A stretch of DNA of 34,473 nt, taken from a virus. The stretch is from positions 1 through 34,473 of the IMG/VR virus record IMGVR_UViG_3300027541_000337. One strand, written 5' to 3'. Both the position numbers and the translations under genes were made by a program. Below the pieces are notes generated by a model. It made no database searches and was not told where the DNA came from. It was given only the letters and a program-made list of their open reading frames with translations. Positions 8,901-15,830 of the stretch are shown one piece after another. Numbering within the stretch: the first letter of the stretch is position 1; the number at the start of each line of letters is the position of its first letter.

Positions 8901-10110
8901 ACTAACAAGTTTAACAACTAGTGGAACTATTACTAGTAGTAAAACGGGAACCGCAACACACGGAACAGGTGCACAACTTTATATTAACGGTTCTACTTAT
9001 AGTAGAATAGACTTTAACAATGTCTATGGGGCTCCTACCGTAACTGATAGATCTACAGGAACCAGAATATTATTCAATCCAGATATAGCAGTGAATAAAA
9101 TGGATTGTGCTATCGGTATGTCAACTGATACCTTATGGTCCTCTGTTCAAGGCCCTAACTTCAACTTTGGTTGGTATGCTGGCGACGGATTAGGCTTTGC
9201 TGGTTCCAACGCCCCAGTTACACTTCTTACCTTATCGGGTGCTGGTGTCTTAACGATTCCAGGAACAACAAGTGTAACTAATAACTCTGCTACTAATAAG
9301 ACTCTCAATATTGGCACACACGGACAACTTTTTGACGACGGCAACCTTCATATTCATACCAGCAGTGGAACATTATGGATCAATAGTTTAGATAGTAGTG
9401 ATATTAGTATTGGAACTCAATATAACAGCGGATCTGGATCAAGTGTAAACATCGGTAAGAATCTAGTGGCCAACAGCGGTAGTGTAACAGCTAATGCTAC
9501 CACAGCGTTCATTGCTGGAGATAATGCTGTCAGTGGCGTTGCACTACAAATGCCTAACGAAGGCGCTCTTCGTAACTTGAAGAATGGTAGTACCAATATG
9601 TACTTTGACGTTAGCATTGGTGGATCAACTCAAGGATCATTCCAGTTCCGTTCGAGCAGTTCGTATACCAATGTGCTGACAATGAGCAGCACGGGTGTTA
9701 CATTTAACACTGACGCAACCTTTACATCGAGAACACCGTCAGTATCAAGAACGGCATACAACGCAGCCATAGATACTGAGATTACCTTGGATAATATGCG
9801 TTTCCGCATCAGCAATCAAGGGGGTATATTCCCACAGGTTATTGGCAACGGTTCGTCAAGAAATCTTGCTTGGACTGGTGTGGGTGCTATCAATGGTGCA
9901 GCCGTTGCTCAAGCAGGTAGCACTGGCACAATCGTATCTACTTCTGCCTGGACTACATTGTATAATCTACACGGTATGGATGCCGCTGGTGATACCGTTA
10001 CCGTTACACTACAGGATAAGGCGGCAGGTCGTATCTATCGCATTACATTCATGCGTAGTGACAACGGTAGCACAACAGGCTACAACATCATTGGCGAGAG
10101 AATATTATAA
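5956..10110 (+). CDS. Large repetitive tail fibre protein
   Basis: A 1384-residue Ser/Thr/Gly/Asn-rich protein. The N-terminal Q-L-F-Y-D-E-D-T-G-I-L-R-I-S-D-G-V-T-P-G-G (about residues 26-46) resembles the N-terminal attachment domain of receptor-binding proteins such as Mtd. The shaft is built from degenerate repeats: N-D-S-G-Y-I-T, Y-A-T-Q-T-Y-V-T, N-A-D-T-V-T-N-G-V-Y-T-T and D-T-G-T-V-T-N-x-M-L-A-G-S-I all recur. The C-terminal part (about 1230-1384) is less repetitive, ends in G-Y-N-I-I-G-E-R-I-L, and is probably the receptor-binding tip. No intramolecular chaperone peptidase motif was recognised. The repeats create long antisense open frames that are not genes. It is expressed behind a late promoter inside a hairpin. 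Confidence 0.9.
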   Translation: MTIQKIKSGRIPGQDVEFYVGAHGQLFYDEDTGILRISDGVTPGGTVVSGGTGGGTYTLPTATTTVKGGVKIDGTTINIANQVISVGTVPYASISNAPTAVSAFTNDSGYITSSALSSYATQTYVTTRGYITSAGIPSVVSSFTNDSGYVTSSSFDLDTIDFDTNNKLHATGVLPGDAEGFTAIFAGRAAGVAALPNTVIQSQAQVNDYAQNNFQNTNDGNHASTEWVATSPNGSDTDYYIDLGINGASWDGTAENSLYDNVGQRDGWLYVQGGNAGGGNLVLGTSIANTYTKIIAGDASAGNKEVVRFSETEVKLSKQLTFSDNTTQTTAWTGSVSWSDVTSKPTILTTLNSLDDVTTVGATDGQVLKYNASLSIWQPAADLVGSGGSGIGLTDLSASNASASGGGSLSYNNTSGVFTFTPPNLTSYVTNSSLSSTLLTYATQTYVTSQGYITSSGNAATATKLGTARAINGINFDGSAAITITAVNPNALTIGTGLSGTSYDGSTAVTVAVDNTIARRADTTYVGTTSIALNRSSASQTLTGVSIDGNADTVTNGVYTTGTYANPAWITSLAYSKLTGTPTIFSGSYTDLTNKPTIPTNVSQLANDSGYITAAAIPAQFTFNVAADDSSLKTISSQETIKFIGANNITTSSDAEGNITITGPTLTGYATKTGAETLTSKNISGSSNTITNIANSSLSNSSVTIGTTSISLGSSSTTLGGMAWITFAGSTSGTTQLRPSAIAGTTTVTMPGTTGTLITTGDTGTVTNAMLAGSIATSKITGLATSATTDTTNASNITSGTLPNARLSSVPNSALANSSISVNGTSISLGGSGTITVNSISASGFTGVLGFDASGSLILSNTNKFRSPSGLIIETGTSPLKDWTFGTTGSLTFPDNTTQSTAYTGNADTVTNGVYTTDTGTVTNTMLAGSIANSKLANSSVTINGTSIALGASATITAAAGTLTGTTLNSTVVTSSLTSVGTLTSLTTSGTITSSKTGTATHGTGAQLYINGSTYSRIDFNNVYGAPTVTDRSTGTRILFNPDIAVNKMDCAIGMSTDTLWSSVQGPNFNFGWYAGDGLGFAGSNAPVTLLTLSGAGVLTIPGTTSVTNNSATNKTLNIGTHGQLFDDGNLHIHTSSGTLWINSLDSSDISIGTQYNSGSGSSVNIGKNLVANSGSVTANATTAFIAGDNAVSGVALQMPNEGALRNLKNGSTNMYFDVSIGGSTQGSFQFRSSSSYTNVLTMSSTGVTFNTDATFTSRTPSVSRTAYNAAIDTEITLDNMRFRISNQGGIFPQVIGNGSSRNLAWTGVGAINGAAVAQAGSTGTIVSTSAWTTLYNLHGMDAAGDTVTVTLQDKAAGRIYRITFMRSDNGSTTGYNIIGERIL

Positions 10111-10120
10111 GGAGTGAAAA

Positions 10121-10276
10121 ATGGAAGACTATAAAAAATTAACTTGTAATCATTGTAAACACGCCGCACATTGCGGACATAGTTGTTTAGAAGAAACCTG
10201 CGATCATTGCTCCGAATGTGCTTGCGATCGTTGCAGATCAGAAGAAGAAAATTATTTAGATCGCGGTTATAATTAA
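10121..10276 (+). CDS. Tiny cysteine/histidine-rich (probable zinc-binding) protein
   Basis: A 51-residue ORF. GGAG at 10111-10114 lies 6 nt before the ATG, immediately after the tail-fibre stop. It has nine cysteines (residues 9, 12, 18, 22, 27, 30, 33, 35, 38) and five histidines, including C-N-H-C and C-D-H-C pairs, then an acidic tail. Such density implies binding of one or two metal ions, probably zinc. It ends 1 nt before the next ATG, so the two genes are probably coupled. No specific family is recognised. The good ribosome-binding site and tight packing make it likely to be real despite its size. Confidence 0.7.
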   Translation: MEDYKKLTCNHCKHAAHCGHSCLEETCDHCSECACDRCRSEEENYLDRGYN

Positions 10277-10277
10277 A

Positions 10278-10901
10278 ATGCTTCGCAGACGACAAATAAC
10301 ATTGTTGTCAAATCCATCTTGCAATAGAGCGGTTGAAAATATCAATGCAGATGATTTTAGGTTCTATGATAAAGACGGATTTGAACTAAATGTAGCAGAA
10401 AGAAAATTCTACGATGAAATGGAATATCCTATTCATTATCATATATTAAATCATCATTGCTGGCAAGAACCTTGGTTTGAATTAGAAAAAGATGATTTAG
10501 GATTAATACTTGATCATTCAATGTTTCTTTGTCGATGTTCCTATGATGGTGCTGCTTTAGAACAACTTAAAAAAATAAAATCAACATATCCCTTAGCTGA
10601 TTATCTAATTAGAAGTAGACGTAAATGGGGATTTGATTTTGCCTTAGATGCTGTATCTCCCTCTGGAATTGTATACGAAGTTCTACACATAGAATATGAC
10701 AACTATGATTACGAACATTTTAAAAATAGAATTATAAATTTTGAATATCTTGCTCGACACACAGATTGGATAGATGCTGCAAAACGTATTTGGGAAACAA
10801 GAGACAAGTGGGAAAATCTTCAAGGATTTGAACAGAACCATTGGAAAGCCAGTTATTTAATAGGCTGGGATAAAGCAGAGTATACAGAAAAAGCAGTATA
10901 A
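10278..10901 (+). CDS. Hypothetical phage protein (207 residues)
   Basis: A soluble protein rich in aromatic residues and His (Y-P-I-H-Y-H-I-L-N-H-H-C-W around residues 50-62), with two further Cys in F-L-C-R-C-S. No signal peptide, membrane segment or nucleotide-binding motif is evident. It begins 1 nt after the stop of the cysteine-rich protein, has no Shine-Dalgarno of its own, and is probably translated by coupling. The His/Cys clusters could bind metal, but no function can be assigned. Confidence 0.7.
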   Translation: MLRRRQITLLSNPSCNRAVENINADDFRFYDKDGFELNVAERKFYDEMEYPIHYHILNHHCWQEPWFELEKDDLGLILDHSMFLCRCSYDGAALEQLKKIKSTYPLADYLIRSRRKWGFDFALDAVSPSGIVYEVLHIEYDNYDYEHFKNRIINFEYLARHTDWIDAAKRIWETRDKWENLQGFEQNHWKASYLIGWDKAEYTEKAV

Positions 10902-10935
10902 ATATCTGATACTATTATTATAAGGTTCTAGATAT
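10897..10935 (+). promoter_or_regulatory. Perfect TATAAATA late promoter with an arm pairing to the nuclease start region
   Basis: TATAAATA (10897-10904) matches the T4 late consensus exactly. ATATCT (10902-10907) pairs with AGATAT (10930-10935), the latter including the first two bases of the ATG at 10934. The ribosome-binding site AAGG lies in the loop. RNA started at the late promoter would lack the 5' arm. Confidence 0.6.
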
Positions 10936-11743
10936 GAAAAAACTGCTACTATTATTATCGCTGTTTGTTTCTACAGCATTTGCCTGGGAACAAAGAGCGC
11001 CATTGCCAGTTCAGGCGTGTCAAGTACACAGCCCTTATGGATTTGCACAAACACAACGTCAAGTACAACCAATTTGCCGCGAAGCATATCTTGTAGCATA
11101 TGATGCTCCTGTTAAAATTCCTGCTTACGTGGCCTACACACTACTACCACAAAATGCTTTAGGATGCTTTCCACGTACGAACGCATTCGTTGCGGACCAG
11201 AGTATTCCAAATGGGCCTACTCCGAGCGACTACGCAGGCACAGGCTACGACAAAGGACATGCTGCTCCCGACGGTGACCTAAGTTGGTCCCAAATCGTGG
11301 AGTATGAGAGTTTTCTCATGACCAACATGTATCCACAGCATGGAAGTTTAAACCGTGGAATATGGAAACTACTGGAAACTTCAGTACGTGGGTGGGCGGT
11401 ACAGCAGAATCGCGCATTTACGATCTACGTGGGGGCATTATATGGCGCTGGTGATGGGTACATTGGTAACGGTGTTATTGTTCCAAACGCATATTATAAG
11501 ATTGTAATTGATCAGCAAACCGGAGCAGTTGCTGGCTGGATGTTCCCTCATAAAAAGCCCTATGTTAATTTAGGCAATGATTTAACTAAATTCCGTACCC
11601 CAATTAACGGCATTGAACAGGCTGCAGGAGTAAAGTTTGCATTTCCAGCTAACGCTCGAGAGCTACAACCAGGACAAGAATGGCCTGTGGATTATGGTGC
11701 ATTAACAAACGCCAAAAGAGCCAAGTGCGGAAAAGCCGATTAA
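10934..11743 (+). CDS. Secreted DNA/RNA non-specific endonuclease (NUC1 family)
   Basis: A 269-residue nuclease of the Serratia-type ββα-Me family. A signal peptide is visible (M-K-K then a Leu-rich core, cleavage probably after A-F-A at residue 17), so it should act in the periplasm or outside the cell. The active-site motif is Y-D-K-G-H-A-A-P with catalytic His109. N-M-Y-P-Q at 131-135 and L-N-R-G-I-W-K-L-L-E give Asn140 and Glu148, spaced as in Serratia nuclease. It hydrolyses DNA and RNA with a divalent metal. A perfect late promoter and an AAGG ribosome-binding site precede it. Possible roles are degrading extracellular or incoming competitor DNA or clearing released host DNA; intracellular host-DNA breakdown is less likely because of the signal peptide. 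Confidence 0.92.
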   Translation: MKKLLLLLSLFVSTAFAWEQRAPLPVQACQVHSPYGFAQTQRQVQPICREAYLVAYDAPVKIPAYVAYTLLPQNALGCFPRTNAFVADQSIPNGPTPSDYAGTGYDKGHAAPDGDLSWSQIVEYESFLMTNMYPQHGSLNRGIWKLLETSVRGWAVQQNRAFTIYVGALYGAGDGYIGNGVIVPNAYYKIVIDQQTGAVAGWMFPHKKPYVNLGNDLTKFRTPINGIEQAAGVKFAFPANARELQPGQEWPVDYGALTNAKRAKCGKAD

Positions 11744-11744
11744 A

Positions 11745-11751
11745 ATAAATA
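11745..11751 (+). promoter_or_regulatory. T4-type late promoter core (ATAAATA), possibly leaderless
   Basis: ATAAATA ends only 4 nt before the ATG at 11756 and there is no Shine-Dalgarno. A late transcript would start at or next to the AUG. Confidence 0.5.
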
Positions 11752-11755
11752 TAGT

Positions 11756-12625
11756 ATGAATCCAAAATCTTATCAAATATTTGCTCAATTACTAGAAGGC
11801 CACGTAGTCGAAGCAAGCACATCTATGAGTCTTATTGCTGGTCAAACTGGCGGTAAAGAAGTGGTCCAAGCCCTGCATAAGGATTTAAAACTAGCACACG
11901 ACATTGGTTATCGTCCAGTGGATAAAATATCCTGGAGCGATTTAAAAAATGCCTACGAGGGTGCATGGGTTATTATTCAAGGTGCTAAAGGCACTGGTGC
12001 TATTAAAGCCGGAAGAAACGGCACTTATGATGCAGTGGCCAGCAGCGGAGGCCCGATCCGAACAACATCAGATGGACGCGGCGGAAATATTCTAGATTTT
12101 CTTAAAGGTGAGATTGGAAAACTACAAAAATTTTATGTAGGTAAAAATACTCGAGCAGTTAGTGATAAACAGAAAAAACGTGCAGATGCTAAAAAAGGAA
12201 CTTCTAACGAAGTAACTCAAGAAACTTTAATTAAAAAATTTAGACCATTGTGGATTCGTGCTATTACAGCAGCCATGGCCGATGTTAAAGGACATGTTTC
12301 TAATATGATTAAAAATGATGCGTTTGAAAAAGCACAGCGAAAATTAAATCATGTTAGTAAATTACAAAGTGGGTTAGAAGCATTAGAAGCCGGTGAAGAT
12401 GTTACTCCGGAATTTATCTCTAATGCTATCAATGTTTCTGTACTAATGGCATCTAGTCATTTTTATCCAGAACAAACAGGCGCTATAACAAAAAGTTATG
12501 GTAGTAGATTTAGTGCAGAAAGAAGTGAAGGCACACAACAATTATTAAAAGACATTGCCGGTGGTGATCAAAAGAAACTAGGCGCTGTTCTATCTTTCTT
12601 TAAAAGGGCATTGATATCAGGATGA
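11756..12625 (+). CDS. Hypothetical protein, candidate internal head/ejected protein
   Basis: A 289-residue soluble, basic, Lys-rich, mostly helical protein of no recognised family. The N-terminus has L-L-E (12-14) followed by Gly and, further on, V-V-E followed by Ala. Both fit the (L/I)-x-E|(A/G/S) consensus cut by the T4 gp21 prohead protease, so the first ~14 residues could be a capsid-targeting peptide. It is late-promoter driven and overlaps the next gene by 4 nt. That gene has an even clearer site, supporting a shared role as co-packaged proteins. This is inference; other virion or cytoplasmic roles remain possible. Confidence 0.65.
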   Translation: MNPKSYQIFAQLLEGHVVEASTSMSLIAGQTGGKEVVQALHKDLKLAHDIGYRPVDKISWSDLKNAYEGAWVIIQGAKGTGAIKAGRNGTYDAVASSGGPIRTTSDGRGGNILDFLKGEIGKLQKFYVGKNTRAVSDKQKKRADAKKGTSNEVTQETLIKKFRPLWIRAITAAMADVKGHVSNMIKNDAFEKAQRKLNHVSKLQSGLEALEAGEDVTPEFISNAINVSVLMASSHFYPEQTGAITKSYGSRFSAERSEGTQQLLKDIAGGDQKKLGAVLSFFKRALISG

Positions 12626-13749
12626 AACTAGAACAAGTAATATCAGAAGCCAACATAGCGGCTAAAATTAAAGATCCTAAAACAATCAAAATGATTGGGA
12701 TTGCAATGCGTCACGACAGCACATTGCCAAAAGACAAAGTGGCAAAATTAGGCCCTAAGCCGACCGATGAGCAAATTCTAAACTTGTGGAGTGAATTATT
12801 AGATGCTTCTTTAAGATCAACTGACTATGGCGATCTTTCACAAGATGGTAAATTTGATGATTGGTTAACTCGTTTATATACTAATGGTGTAGTTGACTAC
12901 GAAGATATTAACGGCGAAGGTGGCGATGCTCTAGGTGCTTGGAAAGCTCTAAGTATTCGTGGCAAGTTAAAAGAAAAAGATCAAGATTTTAATCGTTTTA
13001 AAAATTTACGCCAGATTCAGGCAATTGTACAAACTAGAGAATACCGCGACGAACTACGTCGTATTAAAGACTCTGAAACGATTGAAAGACATAAACGTGA
13101 AAAGAAAGAAACAACGTTGATTGATAATGAACGTTTCTTAATTACATTACCTTACAACTATGGTGCTTGTTATACATTTAATAACTCTGCAGGTTTCAAT
13201 GCTTCATTCTGTACAGGGTCAAGCAGCGGTCTAACATGGTTTAATCGATATGCCAAGGACGGTCCTATTATCAGTATCCTTGACAAAGAAAACATTGATG
13301 ATGTGAACGGCAAATGGCAGATGCATGGTCCTACAGGACAAATGAATAACGGCAATCAAAGTTTATCTTATAGAAGTGGTGATGCTAAGTTTGCTGAGTT
13401 GTTTCCTGGACTAATGAAAGATATTATTGCTGCTATGAAATCTAAAGCAGAAGAAATCAAACAAAACTCTACTGAACTTATGCAAGGCGGTTACGATATT
13501 AATCAAGCCATTGCTGATATAAAAGATCGTTTGCCTCATTCATATGCTTCGGAAAAACCTAAGGAAAAAGATGAGCCAGAACAGACCGATGAAGGTCCAG
13601 GAACATTCTTAGTTACATTGTTATCAAACAATCGACAAGCAAGAGTTGAGGGTGAAAATGAAGAAGATGTAATTAATAAAGTAATTACAAGACATCCAAA
13701 TTTAACCAGAGACGACATAAGTGTTGAAAGGATTCGCGAAGGCGAGTAA
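12622..13749 (+). CDS. Hypothetical multidomain protein, candidate internal head protein
   Basis: A 375-residue protein. It begins M-K-L-E-Q-V-I-S-E-A-N: I7-S8-E9|A10 matches the T4 prohead protease consensus and the layout of T4 capsid-targeting peptides. The middle (about 165-235) has an aromatic/Cys-rich module with A-C-Y-T-F-N-N, F-C-T-G-S-S-S and W-F-N-R-Y-A-K-D-G-P-I-I. It resembles uncharacterised phage modules containing a W-C-T-type motif followed by F-x-x-Y-x-x-x-G-P. A charged linker at about 315-330 precedes a small C-terminal domain with V-x-G-E-N-E-E-D-V. The enzymatic activity, if any, is unknown. It overlaps the upstream gene by 4 nt and is followed by a probable structured RNA. 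Confidence 0.7.
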   Translation: MKLEQVISEANIAAKIKDPKTIKMIGIAMRHDSTLPKDKVAKLGPKPTDEQILNLWSELLDASLRSTDYGDLSQDGKFDDWLTRLYTNGVVDYEDINGEGGDALGAWKALSIRGKLKEKDQDFNRFKNLRQIQAIVQTREYRDELRRIKDSETIERHKREKKETTLIDNERFLITLPYNYGACYTFNNSAGFNASFCTGSSSGLTWFNRYAKDGPIISILDKENIDDVNGKWQMHGPTGQMNNGNQSLSYRSGDAKFAELFPGLMKDIIAAMKSKAEEIKQNSTELMQGGYDINQAIADIKDRLPHSYASEKPKEKDEPEQTDEGPGTFLVTLLSNNRQARVEGENEEDVINKVITRHPNLTRDDISVERIREGE

Positions 13750-13752
13750 AAA

Positions 13753-13843
13753 CACCCTACCTTAGGACGTTATCGTTACTATAGGGTTGCCCGGCTGCTG
13801 GGCAGGGGATTATGGGAGTCGTGCCCCGGAATGGTCCCCTAAG
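13753..13843 (+). ncRNA. Candidate structured RNA / cis-regulatory leader
   Basis: This GC-rich non-coding stretch in an AT-rich genome holds several complementary segments. ACCCTA (13754-13759) pairs with TAGGGT (13782-13787). GCCC (13789-13792) pairs with GGGC (13800-13803). GGGG (13805-13808) can pair with CCCC at 13824-13827 or 13836-13839. CTTAGG (13761-13766), inside the first loop, pairs with CCTAAG (13838-13843). The alternatives exclude each other or form a pseudoknot, as in riboswitches. The following gene encodes a glutamine-amidotransferase-like protein. I could not match it to a known riboswitch class, and strand and transcription are assumed. Confidence 0.45.
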
Positions 13844-13866
13844 TGAGCTTTTATAAAGACCGTGGC

Positions 13867-14505
13867 ATGAAGATAGCGTTATTTGTGCATCAACCTAAAT
13901 GTTCAATAGAGTCTGGGAACGGTATTCTCGAAGCACTTCAACCATATCATAAATTTAAATTATTCACTAAATGGGATCTTGACGATAACTTTTTTGATGA
14001 TGTTGATATGATTGCTATTCCAGGAGGTTTTGGAGATAGCGAAAGTTGGCATTATCTAATGCGTAATCATACGACCCGTATAAAAAAGTTTATTCAAGAC
14101 GGTGGAAAATATCTAGGAATATGTATGGGAGCATATTGGGCAGGCAAACACTATTTTGATATTTTAGATAATGTTGACGCTGTTCAATATATCACTCGTC
14201 CAAACACCGACACCCGTAGACCACATGCAAAAGCAATTAATATTAATTGGTTAGGACAACAAGAACGCATGTATTTCTATGATGGATGCGCATTGATCGG
14301 TGATAATAAAAAATTTCAAACAATAGCAACATACGCCAATGGAGATCCTATGGCTATTATTCAAAATAATATAGGATTAATAGGTTGCCACCCTGAAAGT
14401 CAACTTAATTGGTATACAGAACATTATAGTTGGATGAAACCGCATTATCATCAAGGAAAACACTATAAATTGCTGTTAGATTTTGTTGATCAGTTAGATA
14501 CCTAA
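13867..14505 (+). CDS. Class I glutamine amidotransferase-like protein (BPL_N/DJ-1-PfpI type fold)
   Basis: A 212-residue protein. A nucleophile elbow G-I-C-M-G has Cys86, and a G-C-H-P-E-S motif supplies His175 and Glu177. I-P-G-G-F-G-D (51-57) forms the oxyanion region. This gives a complete Cys-His-Glu triad, so glutaminase or a related thiol hydrolase activity is plausible. The best resemblance is to the amidotransferase-like domain found N-terminal in biotin-protein ligases. No partner synthetase is seen in the window. The frame is open from a GTG at 13843, but that start lies in the structured RNA; ATG 13867 begins the first beta strand and is preferred, although its ribosome-binding site is weak. 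The substrate is unknown. Confidence 0.75.
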   Translation: MKIALFVHQPKCSIESGNGILEALQPYHKFKLFTKWDLDDNFFDDVDMIAIPGGFGDSESWHYLMRNHTTRIKKFIQDGGKYLGICMGAYWAGKHYFDILDNVDAVQYITRPNTDTRRPHAKAININWLGQQERMYFYDGCALIGDNKKFQTIATYANGDPMAIIQNNIGLIGCHPESQLNWYTEHYSWMKPHYHQGKHYKLLLDFVDQLDT

Positions 14506-14521
14506 AAGGTCTTAATGGGCC

Positions 14522-14550
14522 ATAAATACTGGATCACAGAAGGAGGATCC
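14522..14550 (+). promoter_or_regulatory. Late promoter and ribosome-binding-site hairpin of the isocitrate lyase gene
   Basis: The late core ATAAATA is at 14522-14528. GGATC (14531-14535) pairs with GATCC (14546-14550), and the loop carries the strong ribosome-binding site AAGGAG 3 nt before the ATG at 14553. The predicted late start (about 14534) falls within the 5' arm, so late RNA would lack part of that stem. Confidence 0.6.
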
Positions 14551-14552
14551 AA

Positions 14553-15827
14553 ATGGACCAACGTACACAGAGACAGCAAGAACTACAACAAGATTGGGCC
14601 ACAAACCCAAGATGGAACGGTATTAAACGACCTTACACAGCAGAGGATGTAGTACGCCTACAAGGCAGCAAAATACATCCGAGCCAGTTCGCTGTTGAAC
14701 AAGCAAACAAATTATTTAAACTTCTTCACACAGAAGATTATATTAATACACTTGGTGCCTTAACAGGTATGCAAGCATTACAACAAGTTAAAGCAGGATT
14801 AAAAGCAATTTATCTATCAGGATGGCAGGTAGCAGGCGATGCTAATTTAGCAGGAGAAATGTACCCTGATCAAAGTTTGTATCCAGCTAACTCGGTCCCG
14901 TCAGTAGTTCGTAAGATTAATAATACATTTCGAAGAGCAGACCAGATTGCTTGGAGCGAAGGCAAAGAACAAGATTTTTATGCTCCAATAATTGCCGATG
15001 CCGAAGCTGGGTTTGGCGGAGTGTTAAATGCATTTGAATTAATGAAAGCTATGATCGAAGCCGGTGCAGCCGGTGTACATTTTGAAGATCAGTTAGCCTC
15101 AGTAAAAAAATGCGGACATATGGGAGGAAAAGTACTTGTACCAACAAGAGAAGCTATTAACAAATTGGTTGCTGCTCGTCTTGCTGCTGATGTCATGGGC
15201 GTGCCTACTTTGGTTATTGCCCGTACTGATGCCGAAGCAGGCGATCTTATCACTAGTGATGTTGATGATAATGATCGTCCTTTCCTTACTGGCGAAAGAA
15301 CCGTTGAAGGATTTTATCGTACAAAGAACGGATTTGAACAAGCAGTCTCAAGAGCCGTTGCCTACGCACCCTACGCCGATCTTGTATGGTGTGAAACAGG
15401 GAAACCTGATCTTGATTTCGCAAGAAGATTTGCAGAAGAAGTACACAAACACCATCCAGGTAAAATGTTAGCCTACAACTGCTCGCCATCATTTAACTGG
15501 AAGAAGAACCTAGACGATGCAACCATTGCAAAGTTTCAACGCGAATTAGGTGCGATGGGTTATAAGTTTCAATTTATTACTCTTGCCGGATTCCATAATT
15601 TAAACAACGGTATGTTTGAATTAGCACATGGATATGCCCGAGAAGGAATGACCGCTTTTGTAAAAATGCAAGAGCAAGAATTTGCAAATCAGGCATTAGG
15701 GTTTGAGGCAGTAAAACATCAAAGAGAAGTAGGAACAGGATATTTTGATCGTGTTACTACAACCATCGAAGCAGATGCTTCTACTCAAGCACTAGTTGGT
15801 AGCACAGAGGAAGAACAATTTCATTAA
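14553..15827 (+). CDS. aceA: Isocitrate lyase (glyoxylate shunt)
   Basis: A 424-residue complete enzyme, close to the ~434 residues of E. coli AceA. It cleaves isocitrate to succinate and glyoxylate. The catalytic signature K-K-C-G-H-M-G-G-K is at 185-193, with Cys187 as the general acid/base. S-G-W-Q-V-A-G-D (89-96), the metal-binding A-D-A-E-A-G-F-G-G (148-156), H-F-E-D-Q (176-180), A-R-T-D-A-E-A and N-C-S-P-S-F-N-W are all intact, so it should be active. It has the strongest ribosome-binding site in the region and its own late promoter. The hydrolase and desaturase genes follow directly. Malate synthase is not in the window. Methylisocitrate lyase is unlikely because of length and K-K-C-G-H. 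Confidence 0.96.
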   Translation: MDQRTQRQQELQQDWATNPRWNGIKRPYTAEDVVRLQGSKIHPSQFAVEQANKLFKLLHTEDYINTLGALTGMQALQQVKAGLKAIYLSGWQVAGDANLAGEMYPDQSLYPANSVPSVVRKINNTFRRADQIAWSEGKEQDFYAPIIADAEAGFGGVLNAFELMKAMIEAGAAGVHFEDQLASVKKCGHMGGKVLVPTREAINKLVAARLAADVMGVPTLVIARTDAEAGDLITSDVDDNDRPFLTGERTVEGFYRTKNGFEQAVSRAVAYAPYADLVWCETGKPDLDFARRFAEEVHKHHPGKMLAYNCSPSFNWKKNLDDATIAKFQRELGAMGYKFQFITLAGFHNLNNGMFELAHGYAREGMTAFVKMQEQEFANQALGFEAVKHQREVGTGYFDRVTTTIEADASTQALVGSTEEEQFH

Positions 15828-15830
15828 TGT

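Noticed and set aside
13843-13866. GTG start for the amidotransferase-like protein at 13843
   Set aside because: It is buried in the predicted structured RNA and adds residues before the first conserved strand; ATG 13867 is more natural, though its ribosome-binding site is weak.
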